Positions 24,565-31,877 of a DNA stretch of 64,000 bases are shown piece by piece; within the stretch, counting starts at the first letter, position 1, and each line of letters opens with the position of its first letter. The stretch spans positions 50,637 to 114,636 of the forward strand of contig JAWKSZ010000019.1 in assembly GCA_041402045.1 (NCBI GenBank), written 5' to 3'. Made by a program: the position numbers and the translations under genes. The DNA comes from JAGQRJ01 sp041402045. GTDB lineage: Bacteria > Planctomycetota > J058. The notes beneath the pieces are model-generated. The model was not told where the DNA came from, searched no databases, and saw only the letters and a program-made list of their open reading frames with translations.

Positions 24565-25655
24565 AGGATCACCAGCTCGGCCTGGAGCGCGCCGGCCGCC
24601 TTCAGCGCCTGGAAGATCGCGACCAGGTCCCGGGGTGAGACCCCCAGCGCGTTCAGGGCGCGGGCCAGGTCGCTCACGGTCACCGTGGGCTCGATCACGT
24701 GCAGCGCGCCGCGCTCCTCGCCGACCTCGACCTGGGTCCGGGGGACCTCGGTGGTCTGGCCCTGGCTGAAGGGCGCGGGCTGCGAGACCTCGGGGTTCTC
24801 GGACACGGTGATCGTGAGGTTCCCGTGGGAGATCGCGACCCGCGCGATTCGCACGCGCTCCCCGGCGACGATCGTCCCGGTGCGCTCGTTGATCACGATC
24901 CGCGCCTCGACGTCGGGCTCGATCTCGAGCTCGCCGATCTTGGCGATCAGGCCCACGAGCTTCCCGCTGCGGGTGATGTCCTGGGGCACGAGCACCTTGA
25001 CCGTGGCCCCGTCGATCGCGCGCGCCGAGAGGGGCAGCGACTCCTCGATCTTCTGGGCCAGGCGCTCGGCGGTGAGGAAGCTGCGCTCGCGCAGGTGGAT
25101 CGTGAGGTCGTCGCGCTCGCCGAGCATTGCCATGGGCACCAGGCGCTCCACGATCGCGCCCGCCGGGATCCGGCCCACGGTGGGGTGGTTGCGCTGGGCG
25201 CCGGAGCCCTCGCCGCCGAAGTTGAAGCCGCCCACCGCCAGCGGCCCCTGAGCCACCGCGTAGACCTTGCCGTCGGGGCCGGTGAGCGGGGTCTGGAGCA
25301 GGGTCCCGCCCAGGAGGCTCTTGGCGTCGCCCACCGAGCTCACGGTCACGTCGATCTTGGAGCCCGGCTGAGCGAAGGGCGGGAGCGTCGCGGTCACGTA
25401 GACCAGCGCCGCGTTCTTGGCCCGGGCCTGGTCGGCGCCGATGTTCATGCCCAGGCGCTTGAGCGCGTTGGACAGGGCCTGGGCCATGAACGGCGAGGAG
25501 TCGCCGCTGCCGTTGAGCCCCACGACGAGGCCCACGCCCATGAGCTGGTTCTCGCGCACGCCGACGATCTCGGCGATGTCCTTGACGTTGGCCGCCGAGG
25601 CTGCGGCGGCGCACAGCGCGAGGGGCGCGATCGTGGTCAGGACGCGACGGAGCAT
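24561..25655 (-). CDS. flgI: Flagellar P-ring protein FlgI
   Basis: A 364-residue secreted protein with a signal peptide (LTTIAPLALCAAAASAANV), then VKDIAEIVGVRENQLMGVGLVVGLNGSGD, the FlgI signature. VYVTATLPPFAQPGSKIDVTV and GGTLLQTPLTGPDGKVYAVAQG also match. FlgI polymerises in the periplasm around the rod, chaperoned by FlgA, which is encoded two genes upstream. Full length. Its presence with FlgH shows a diderm envelope. Confidence 0.95.
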   Translation of the reverse strand: MLRRVLTTIAPLALCAAAASAANVKDIAEIVGVRENQLMGVGLVVGLNGSGDSSPFMAQALSNALKRLGMNIGADQARAKNAALVYVTATLPPFAQPGSKIDVTVSSVGDAKSLLGGTLLQTPLTGPDGKVYAVAQGPLAVGGFNFGGEGSGAQRNHPTVGRIPAGAIVERLVPMAMLGERDDLTIHLRERSFLTAERLAQKIEESLPLSARAIDGATVKVLVPQDITRSGKLVGLIAKIGELEIEPDVEARIVINERTGTIVAGERVRIARVAISHGNLTITVSENPEVSQPAPFSQGQTTEVPRTQVEVGEERGALHVIEPTVTVSDLARALNALGVSPRDLVAIFQALKAAGALQAELVIL

Positions 25656-25674
25656 GAGGGACCTCGCGACTGGC

Positions 25675-26361
25675 CTAGAAGGGCCAGAGGTTGTGCCAGA
25701 AGTAGTCCACGGCGGTGCCGATCGCGCCGCGCTTGCCGTTGCGGGTCAGGGGGCCGGAGCCTTCGTAGCTCACCCGCGCCTCGGCCAGGTTCTCGGAGAG
25801 GACCGTGTTGCCGGGGAGAATGTCCAGGGGGCGCACGATCCCGCTCACCCGCAGGATCTTGAGCTCGTCGTCGATCCGGACCTCGCGCCCCCCCTCGATC
25901 ACGAGGTTCCCGTTGGGGTAGACGTCCACGATCATGCAGGTCACGCGGGCCTGGAGGCTGCCCCGCTTGTCGTACTTGCTCTGCGCGTCGAAGCTGCGGC
26001 CGCTCGAGACCGCCCCGCCGGGGAGCCCGGCGTTGAACGCGTTGGGGAAGCCCGAGAGCGACTCCAGCTCCATCTGCAGGCCGGTCGACTGCTCGAGCGT
26101 GGTGTCCTCGCGCTGGCTCGCGGTCTGGCTCTCGCGGATCAGGACCGTGACGATGTCCCCGCAGGTGCGGGCGATCGGGTCGCAGATCAGGTATGCGTTG
26201 CGCTCGGCGCCGGGGTCGGTGGGCCAGAGCGAGGGGGAGGGCACCCGCGCCCGCCGGGGCGGGGGGAACTCCGAGCCGTAGCGCGCCGGGGGCGGGCCGG
26301 GAGGCGCGCTGCAGCCGGCGAGGGCCAGAGCGGCCAGGAGCGCGAGGGCGAGGCGGCTCAC
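25675..26361 (-). CDS. flgH: Flagellar L-ring lipoprotein FlgH
   Basis: A 228-residue lipoprotein: signal peptide ending in the lipobox LAGC (Cys16). Family segments include SLWPTDPGAERNAYLICD, GDIVTVLIRESQTAS, VTCMIVDVYPNGNLVIEGGR and LRVSGIVRPLDILPGNTVLS. FlgH forms the outer-membrane L ring of the rod bushing. Its ATG overlaps the flgA stop by four bases. Two cysteines (ICDPIARTC) before the core are not usual in proteobacterial FlgH. Confidence 0.95.
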   Translation of the reverse strand: MSRLALALLAALALAGCSAPPGPPPARYGSEFPPPRRARVPSPSLWPTDPGAERNAYLICDPIARTCGDIVTVLIRESQTASQREDTTLEQSTGLQMELESLSGFPNAFNAGLPGGAVSSGRSFDAQSKYDKRGSLQARVTCMIVDVYPNGNLVIEGGREVRIDDELKILRVSGIVRPLDILPGNTVLSENLAEARVSYEGSGPLTRNGKRGAIGTAVDYFWHNLWPF

Positions 26362-27233
26362 TGGGGAGCCCCCGCGCCGAGGATCTCGACCGAGCCGGGG
26401 CCGGTCACCCGCGCTTCGCGCACGGGGCCGGTCGCGACCTGGACCCCGATCACCCCGTCCAGGGCGCCGTCGGTGGTGGCCACGCCCTCACCGAACACGG
26501 TCAGGGCGCCGACCTGGACCTTGGTGCGCACGCGCTGGCCCTGGTGGACCACCGCCGCGGGGTCGCGGCGCGTCCCCCGGGCGGGCGCGGCGGTCACCGC
26601 CGGGGCGACCTGCGCGGACGCGGGCTGAGGCTCGGGGGTGGGCTCGGGCTCGGGGAGCTGGACCCGCCCCAGGAGGGTCTGCGCCGCGCGCTCGACGCCG
26701 TCGAGGGTCACGACGACCTCGAGCAGCGCCTCCCGCGGCGCCTCGGCGCCGGGGGCCACGCGCCAGCGCACGTGGAGCTCGGAGCGCTCGCGCCCGATCG
26801 GGACGACCCAGGGCTCGTCGGGGGCGCTGACCCGCACAGGCACCGCCAGCTCGTAGCGTCGCGCGAGCTCGTCGGTGAGGAAGCGGGTCGCCAGCGAGCG
26901 CAGGGCCAGGGGGTCGAGGCGCGTGATCTCGGCGGTGACCACCGCGGAGCGGGCGCCCCGCAGGCGCACCCGGTTCGGGTCGAAGCCCTTGGAGGCGAGG
27001 GTCCCGCGCACCCGGGCACGGGTCAGGCGCAGCGCGCGGCCGGGGTGGGGCGCCTGCGCGAGCTCGACCGCGAGCACGGCGGGGTCGCTGCCCGAGACGA
27101 CCTCCGCCACGTCGCCCACCCGGACCACGTTGCCCCGGAGCTCGACCGCGGGGCGGAGCTCGAGGAACACGGGGCCGGCCTGGAGGGCGCTGGCGGCGAG
27201 GAGGGTGAAGGAGACCAGGAGGCTCGAGCGCAC
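26358..27233 (-). CDS. flgA: P-ring assembly chaperone FlgA
   Basis: A 291-residue protein with a signal peptide (LLVSFTLLAASALQA) and a SAF/ChapFlgA C-terminal domain (AAVVHQGQRVRTKVQVGALTVFGEGVATTDGALDGVIGV, truncated here in part). It is somewhat longer than enteric FlgA (about 220) because of an N-terminal region and a Pro-rich linker (PEPEPTPEPQPAS). FlgA guides FlgI polymerisation in the periplasm. It lies between flgG and flgH, eleven bases after flgG. Confidence 0.85.
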   Translation of the reverse strand: MRSSLLVSFTLLAASALQAGPVFLELRPAVELRGNVVRVGDVAEVVSGSDPAVLAVELAQAPHPGRALRLTRARVRGTLASKGFDPNRVRLRGARSAVVTAEITRLDPLALRSLATRFLTDELARRYELAVPVRVSAPDEPWVVPIGRERSELHVRWRVAPGAEAPREALLEVVVTLDGVERAAQTLLGRVQLPEPEPTPEPQPASAQVAPAVTAAPARGTRRDPAAVVHQGQRVRTKVQVGALTVFGEGVATTDGALDGVIGVQVATGPVREARVTGPGSVEILGAGAPQ

Positions 27234-27243
27234 GGTCGACTCC

Positions 27244-28032
27244 TTAGCGCGTCATGCTGTTGGCGATCCCGAGCATTTCGTCGCCCGTCTTGATCGCGCG
27301 GGAGTTCACTTCGTAGGCGCGCTGCGCCACGATCAGGTTGACCAGCTCGGTCACGACCTCGACGTTGCTGCGCTCGAGGAAGCCCTGCATGAGCTGCCCG
27401 CGGCCTTCGCCGCCGGGGGTGCCGATCGTAGGGGAGCCGCTGGCGGGGGTCTCGCGGAACAGGTTCCCGCCCTCGCTGGAGAGACCGGCGGGGTTCGCGA
27501 AGCGCGCCAGGTTCAGCTGCCCGACCTGGGTCGTGGTCTCGGGGGCGCCGCCGGTGATCACGCTGATCGTGCCGTCCTTGCCGACCTGGATCGAGGTCGT
27601 GTCGGCGGGGATCGCGATCGCGTCCACCAGGGGGAAGCCGTCGGTCGTGACCAGCGAGCCCTCGGCGTTGAGCCGGAACGAGCCGTCGCGGGTGTAGGCC
27701 GTCGAGCCGTCGGGGAGCGCGACCTGGTAGAAGCCCTCGCCCTGGATCGCGATGTCCAGGTCGCGGTGGGTCTCCGAGATCACGCCCTGGGAGAAGACCT
27801 TGGTGGTCGAGGCCGCCCGCGCGCCGGAGCCGACCTGGAGCCCGGTGGGGCTGACCACGCCGCTCGCCGTCTCCAGCCCGGGCCGCTGCAGGGTGACGTA
27901 GAGCAGGTCCTGGAAGTCGATCTGCGTGCGCTTGAAGCCTGCGGTGTTCGCGTTCGCCAGGTTGTTGGCGATCGTGTCTACCTGGAGCTGCTGCACCTTC
28001 ATGCCGGTGCCGGCGGTGTGCAGGGCCTTCAT
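27244..28032 (-). CDS. flgG: Flagellar distal rod protein FlgG
   Basis: A 262-residue protein, the standard FlgG length. It has TAGTGMKVQQLQVDTIANNLANANT at the N-terminus, DLDIAIQGEGFYQVALPDG in the middle and FLERSNVEVVTELVNLIVAQRAYEVNSRAIKTGDEML at the C-terminus (quoted in parts). It builds the distal rod that crosses the P and L rings. A good ribosome site lies upstream of ATG 28032. It is downstream of flgF in the same operon. Confidence 0.97.
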   Translation of the reverse strand: MKALHTAGTGMKVQQLQVDTIANNLANANTAGFKRTQIDFQDLLYVTLQRPGLETASGVVSPTGLQVGSGARAASTTKVFSQGVISETHRDLDIAIQGEGFYQVALPDGSTAYTRDGSFRLNAEGSLVTTDGFPLVDAIAIPADTTSIQVGKDGTISVITGGAPETTTQVGQLNLARFANPAGLSSEGGNLFRETPASGSPTIGTPGGEGRGQLMQGFLERSNVEVVTELVNLIVAQRAYEVNSRAIKTGDEMLGIANSMTR

Positions 28033-28060
28033 TCGCTGACCTCCTCGTGCGGGGTCCGGG

Positions 28061-28777
28061 TCACAGGACCTCGGAGCTGGTGCGTTCCAGGGCGCGGGTC
28101 GCGGCCTGAATGGATTGACTGGCGGACTCGAACATGCGGTGGACCTCGATCATGTTCAGCAGCTCGGTGACCGGCTCAGCGTTGCTGCGCTCGCGGTAGC
28201 CCTGCTGGATCGACGCCTCCGGGGCGGGGACCTCATACATGTCGGGGGAGGAGGGCGCGAACAGGCTGCCCCCCTGGTGCACGAGCTGGCCGGGGCCCTC
28301 GAGCAGCACGAGGCGCAGCGTGGAGCCGCCCTCGGCGCCGGGGACCACGACCTTCCCGTCGGCCATGATCTTGACCTCGCTCAGCGGCCCGCTCCCGAGC
28401 CGGACGGACCCGCCGCCCTGGTCGAGGACCGTCTCGCCGCTGGCGGTGACGAGGGTCCCGTCGACGTCGCGGCGCAGGGCGCCGGCACGGGTGTAGCGCA
28501 CCCCCGCGGGGGTGTCGACCGCGAGGAACCCGTCGCCCTTGATCGCCAGATCGAGGGGGGAGCCGGTGTGCTGCAGGTCACCCTGGCTGAAGTCGACCGA
28601 GATCTCGGCCTTGACTAGCCCCGCCTGGGCCTCCTTCAGCGTCTTGGCGAAGGTCTTGGTCCGCACCTCCACCCGCTTGAAGCCCGGGGTCTGGGTGTTC
28701 GCCAGGTTGTGGGCGATCGCCTCCTGTCGCACCCGGAAGCTGTCGAGGGCCGAGGCCGCGGTGTAGAGACCGTTCAT
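28061..28777 (-). CDS. flgF: Flagellar proximal rod protein FlgF
   Basis: A 238-residue rod protein of the FlgF/FlgG class. It has SFRVRQEAIAHNLANTQTPG at the N-terminus, LDLAIKGDGFLAVDTPAGV centrally and ERSNAEPVTELLNMIEVHRM at the C-terminus. It is shorter than FlgG and starts the operon just before it, as FlgF usually does. ATG 28777 is the first gene after a candidate sigma-54 promoter. Confidence 0.9.
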   Translation of the reverse strand: MNGLYTAASALDSFRVRQEAIAHNLANTQTPGFKRVEVRTKTFAKTLKEAQAGLVKAEISVDFSQGDLQHTGSPLDLAIKGDGFLAVDTPAGVRYTRAGALRRDVDGTLVTASGETVLDQGGGSVRLGSGPLSEVKIMADGKVVVPGAEGGSTLRLVLLEGPGQLVHQGGSLFAPSSPDMYEVPAPEASIQQGYRERSNAEPVTELLNMIEVHRMFESASQSIQAATRALERTSSEVL

Positions 28778-28870
28778 GCTGAAGCCCGATGCATCCCGCG
28801 GGCCAGGCCTGCGTTCGGCGTCGAGCTTCGTTGAGAGCGGTTCTTAGGTCGGGGGGCGAGATCGCGCGGC

Positions 28871-28886
28871 GGCAAGCACGGTTCCG
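28871..28886 (-). promoter_or_regulatory. Candidate sigma-54 promoter for the flgF-flgL operon
   Basis: The minus-strand sequence CGGAACCGTGCTTGCC has GG and GC ten bases apart and a TTGC core, as in the -24/-12 consensus TGGCAC-N5-TTGC. It lies about 95 bases before flgF. Sigma-54 control of hook-basal-body genes is common in bacteria using FlbD-type cascades, but no enhancer-binding regulator is encoded here. Confidence 0.45.
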
Positions 28887-28985
28887 GACGCTGCAGGGAG
28901 TGCCGGAAACCACATCAGTTCGCCTCGCCGGCGTGTCGCGTCGCGCACCCCCATCTTCGGCCCATGCCGAGGAGGGCTGAGCCCC

Positions 28986-29816
28986 TTATCCCAGGTAGGT
29001 CTCCAGGTCGCGGACCAGATCCTCGAGCTCGAGCTCCAGGTCCGTGAGGTGCACCTCGTTCAGGCCGATCAGCTTCACGGCCGGGTGCTCCGCCAGGACC
29101 AGCGGCGGGTCGTGGGGCGGCCCCATGCCGAAGGCCCGGGCCGCCTCGCTCGCCAGCACGATCACCCCCACCGCGCGCTCCTGACCTTCTTCGATCCCGT
29201 CCAGGCCCCAGCGGTGGGCCCGCACGGCCCGCACGCAGAGCTTGGGCAGGCTCCAGCGGTGGAACAGGAACGCCGCGGCCTCGGCGTGGACCCGGTCCAC
29301 GGCCTCCTCGACCACGGGGGCGGCCACGTCGCTGCGGTTGAGCAGGTGCAGCACCGCGAGCTTGCCCACGTTGAACAGGAGCCCCGCCAGGAACAGCTGC
29401 TCGACGTCGCGCTCGCCGACGTGCCGCGCCAGGAGCCGGGTCCCGATCCCTGTGGCCAGGCAGTGCTGCCAGTACTTGGCGCGCAGCTCCTTGACGTGGG
29501 GCTTGCCCTTGGCCAGGAGCGAGGCCGCGAGGGTGATCGCCATGCTCCTGAGGCTCGCCGTGCCCAGGTTCCGCACCGCGCGGCCAATGTCCGTGACCGG
29601 GGAGCGCGAGTAGAGCGCTGAGCTGGCCACCCCCACCACCTTGGCCGAGAGGGCCGGGTCGAGCTTGACGACCCGCGTCACCTCCCGCAGGTCGACCGCC
29701 GGGTCGTCGAGCATTTGCATCAGCTCGGAGACGACCTTGGGCAGGGCCGGGAGGCTGGCCTCCTTGCTCGCCAGGAGCTTGTGGATCTCGGGAACCAGGG
29801 AGTCGACGGCGTCCAT
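28986..29816 (-). CDS. HDOD domain protein
   Basis: A 276-residue protein that is almost entirely an HDOD domain: LPALPKVVSELMQMLDDPAVD, KLDPALSAKVVGVASSALYS, RAVRNLGTASLRSMAITLA and AGLLFNVGKLAVLHLL. The catalytic HD pair is replaced (FNVGK), so it is not a phosphodiesterase. HDOD proteins act as signalling or scaffold proteins, often in motility and c-di-GMP networks. It is the last gene of an operon with two PilB/GspE-like proteins. ATG 29816 lies six bases after the preceding stop. Confidence 0.85.
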   Translation of the reverse strand: MDAVDSLVPEIHKLLASKEASLPALPKVVSELMQMLDDPAVDLREVTRVVKLDPALSAKVVGVASSALYSRSPVTDIGRAVRNLGTASLRSMAITLAASLLAKGKPHVKELRAKYWQHCLATGIGTRLLARHVGERDVEQLFLAGLLFNVGKLAVLHLLNRSDVAAPVVEEAVDRVHAEAAAFLFHRWSLPKLCVRAVRAHRWGLDGIEEGQERAVGVIVLASEAARAFGMGPPHDPPLVLAEHPAVKLIGLNEVHLTDLELELEDLVRDLETYLG

Positions 29817-29821
29817 GTGGG

Positions 29822-31864
29822 CTAGACCTCTTCGAAAACGCGGGCGTGAGAAGCGCTGGAGTGGAGGAGCGGGCGCGGCGGAGCCCCATGGGGCGCGACG
29901 CGCAGGACCTCGTCCACGCTGGTGAGGCCCTCGGCCACCCGCTCGAGGCCGTCCTCGAGCAGCGTGCGGTGGTCGAGGCGGTCCTGAACGTGACGGCGGA
30001 GGTGCTGGGGGCTGGCCCCCGAGAGCAGCAGGTCGCGGATCCGCTCGTCGCACACCAGCAGCTCGAAGATCCCGCAGCGCCCGGAGTAGCCGGTGCCGTC
30101 GCAGGCCTCGCAGCCCTTGGCGCGGTAGACCGTCCGCCCTTGGAAGTGGTCGCGAGCGATCCCCGCGCGCTCGAGGTGCTCGGCGTGTCCCGCGCTGAGC
30201 ACCGAGTCGGGCTGGCGGCACTCCAGGCACAGCTTTCGCACCAGGCGCTGGGCCACCACCGCCGAGACGGTGGAGGACAGCATGTAGGCGTCCAGGTCGA
30301 AGTGCCCCAGGCGGATCAGCGCCGCCAGGCTGTCCTCGGCGTGGATCGTGGAGTAGACCGCGTGACCGGTCAGCGCGGCCTGCATGCAGGCCTCGGCGGA
30401 GGCCGAGTCCTCGACCTGGCTCAGGGCGATCACGTCGGGGTCCTGGGCCAGGAGCGCGCGCAGCGTCGCGGCCATGTCGCGCCTCTCCCGCGGGTCGAGG
30501 CGGCACTGGAGCACCCCCTCCAGCGTGCGGTCCACGGCCCGCTCGGCGGTCACGTTGACCCCCGGACCCTGGAGCTCGCTCAGCGCGGCGTAGAGCGTGG
30601 TCGAACAACCCGCGCCGGTGGGGCCCGCGAAGAGCACGACCCCCGAGGTGCGCCGCAACAGGCCGCCCAGGCGCCCGCGCTGCGCCGGCGAGAGCCCCAG
30701 CTCGTCCAGCCCGCGGCCCCGGCTGGGGAGCACCAGCCGGACCACCGCGGCCTCCCCCTGGGTGGAGACATACGTGCTCAGGCGCAGCTCGAGGTCCAGC
30801 TCGCCCAGGTCGAGGGTGAAGCGCCCGCGCTGGTGGCCTGGCCCCCCGCAATCGGCGAGGACCCGCAGGTGGCGCACCAGGCGCTCGCCGAGGGCCCGCG
30901 GCAGGGGCTCGGCGGGGGCGAGCACGCCGTCGATCCGCAGGCGGACCCCGAATCCGTCGCCCCGGGGCTCGAGGTGCAGGTCGGTCGCGCGCCGGCGAAC
31001 GGCCTCCCGCACCAGGTCTACGCAGCGCTCGGCCACCTCTCGGGCGTCGGAGTCCTGAGGCAGGGGCGCGACGTTTGGCGCCGGGGAGCGCTCGTCAGCC
31101 ATGCCGCGTCCCGTGAGCTGGGACTCGATCCAGCCCGGCGTGGCCAAGGCGAAGCGGACCGGCGCGCCGAGGGCCGCCTCCAGCTCGCCGGCGAGGGCGA
31201 AGCGCTCCGGGTCGCCCACGGCCACCCGCACCGCGCCCCCCTCGACGGCCAGGGGGACGACCCGGGCGGCCTCGAGGTAGCGGGCGGGGAGCCGACCCAG
31301 CACCGCCGGGTCGGCGCGGGTCGTGGGGTCCACGAAGGGCACCCCCATCCGCCCGGCCAGGGCCTCCAGCCGCCCCGTGGCGCTCAGGTGCCCCGCGGCG
31401 CAGAGCCAGGCCTCGAGGGCGCTCGAGTCCTCGGCCTGGTCGCCGAGCGCGGTCCAGGCCGCCTGCAGCGCGGCCTCGTCGATCGCGCCCTGGCGCAGGA
31501 GCTGCTCGCCGGGAGGGAGGCTCAGCCCGCGCTCGTCGCAGGCCTGGTAGATCCCCGCGCGCACGCAGTAGCCGAGGTCGATCAGCACGTCGCCGAGCCA
31601 GCGCGGGCGCTCGAGCCGCAGGCGGATCCGCTCGGCGCGGGCGCGCTCGGCGGCGGTGATCACCCCCGCCTCGACCAGGACTTCGCCCAGGTCCCGGGGC
31701 AGGGAGGGTTCGCGACCCAGGCGCCGGCTAGCGCGGGCCACGGGCGGCGGCGGCGCGACGTGGATCGGGGCGCGCGGCGCGGGGGCTGGGGTCCGGCGCC
31801 GGGGGCGAACCCCGAGGGCGACCGCTCCGACGACGACCAAGAGCACGACGGCGACGGCTTCCAT
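29822..31864 (-). CDS. PilB/GspE-like secretion ATPase homologue with altered Walker motifs and an N-terminal membrane helix
   Basis: A 680-residue protein. Residues 4-19 form a membrane helix, unusual for this family. Residues about 55-250 are GspE/MshE N-terminal-like modules (PRWLGDVLIDLGYC; VVPLAVEGGAVRVAVGDP). Residues about 275-550 are the ATPase core: ATDLHLEPRGDGFGVRLRID, then Walker A as GPTGAGCSTT with Cys420 where Lys is required. The Walker B/catalytic region reads IALSQVED with Gln483 in place of Glu. The His box HAVYSTIHAEDS (from His501) and the zinc site C546/C549/C585/C588 (CEACDGTGYSGRCG) are kept. It probably cannot hydrolyse ATP normally. It is the second gene of an operon with a flagellar-type promoter. 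No other pilus or type II secretion genes are present. Confidence 0.8.
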   Translation of the reverse strand: MEAVAVVLLVVVGAVALGVRPRRRTPAPAPRAPIHVAPPPPVARASRRLGREPSLPRDLGEVLVEAGVITAAERARAERIRLRLERPRWLGDVLIDLGYCVRAGIYQACDERGLSLPPGEQLLRQGAIDEAALQAAWTALGDQAEDSSALEAWLCAAGHLSATGRLEALAGRMGVPFVDPTTRADPAVLGRLPARYLEAARVVPLAVEGGAVRVAVGDPERFALAGELEAALGAPVRFALATPGWIESQLTGRGMADERSPAPNVAPLPQDSDAREVAERCVDLVREAVRRRATDLHLEPRGDGFGVRLRIDGVLAPAEPLPRALGERLVRHLRVLADCGGPGHQRGRFTLDLGELDLELRLSTYVSTQGEAAVVRLVLPSRGRGLDELGLSPAQRGRLGGLLRRTSGVVLFAGPTGAGCSTTLYAALSELQGPGVNVTAERAVDRTLEGVLQCRLDPRERRDMAATLRALLAQDPDVIALSQVEDSASAEACMQAALTGHAVYSTIHAEDSLAALIRLGHFDLDAYMLSSTVSAVVAQRLVRKLCLECRQPDSVLSAGHAEHLERAGIARDHFQGRTVYRAKGCEACDGTGYSGRCGIFELLVCDERIRDLLLSGASPQHLRRHVQDRLDHRTLLEDGLERVAEGLTSVDEVLRVAPHGAPPRPLLHSSASHARVFEEV

Positions 31865-31877
31865 GCTCCCCCCCTCT

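Noticed and set aside
28820..28860. A GCCGAACG box before flgF as a sigma-28 promoter
   Set aside because: The nearest TCAA is 11 bases upstream, not 15-16; the sigma-54-like site upstream is the better candidate.
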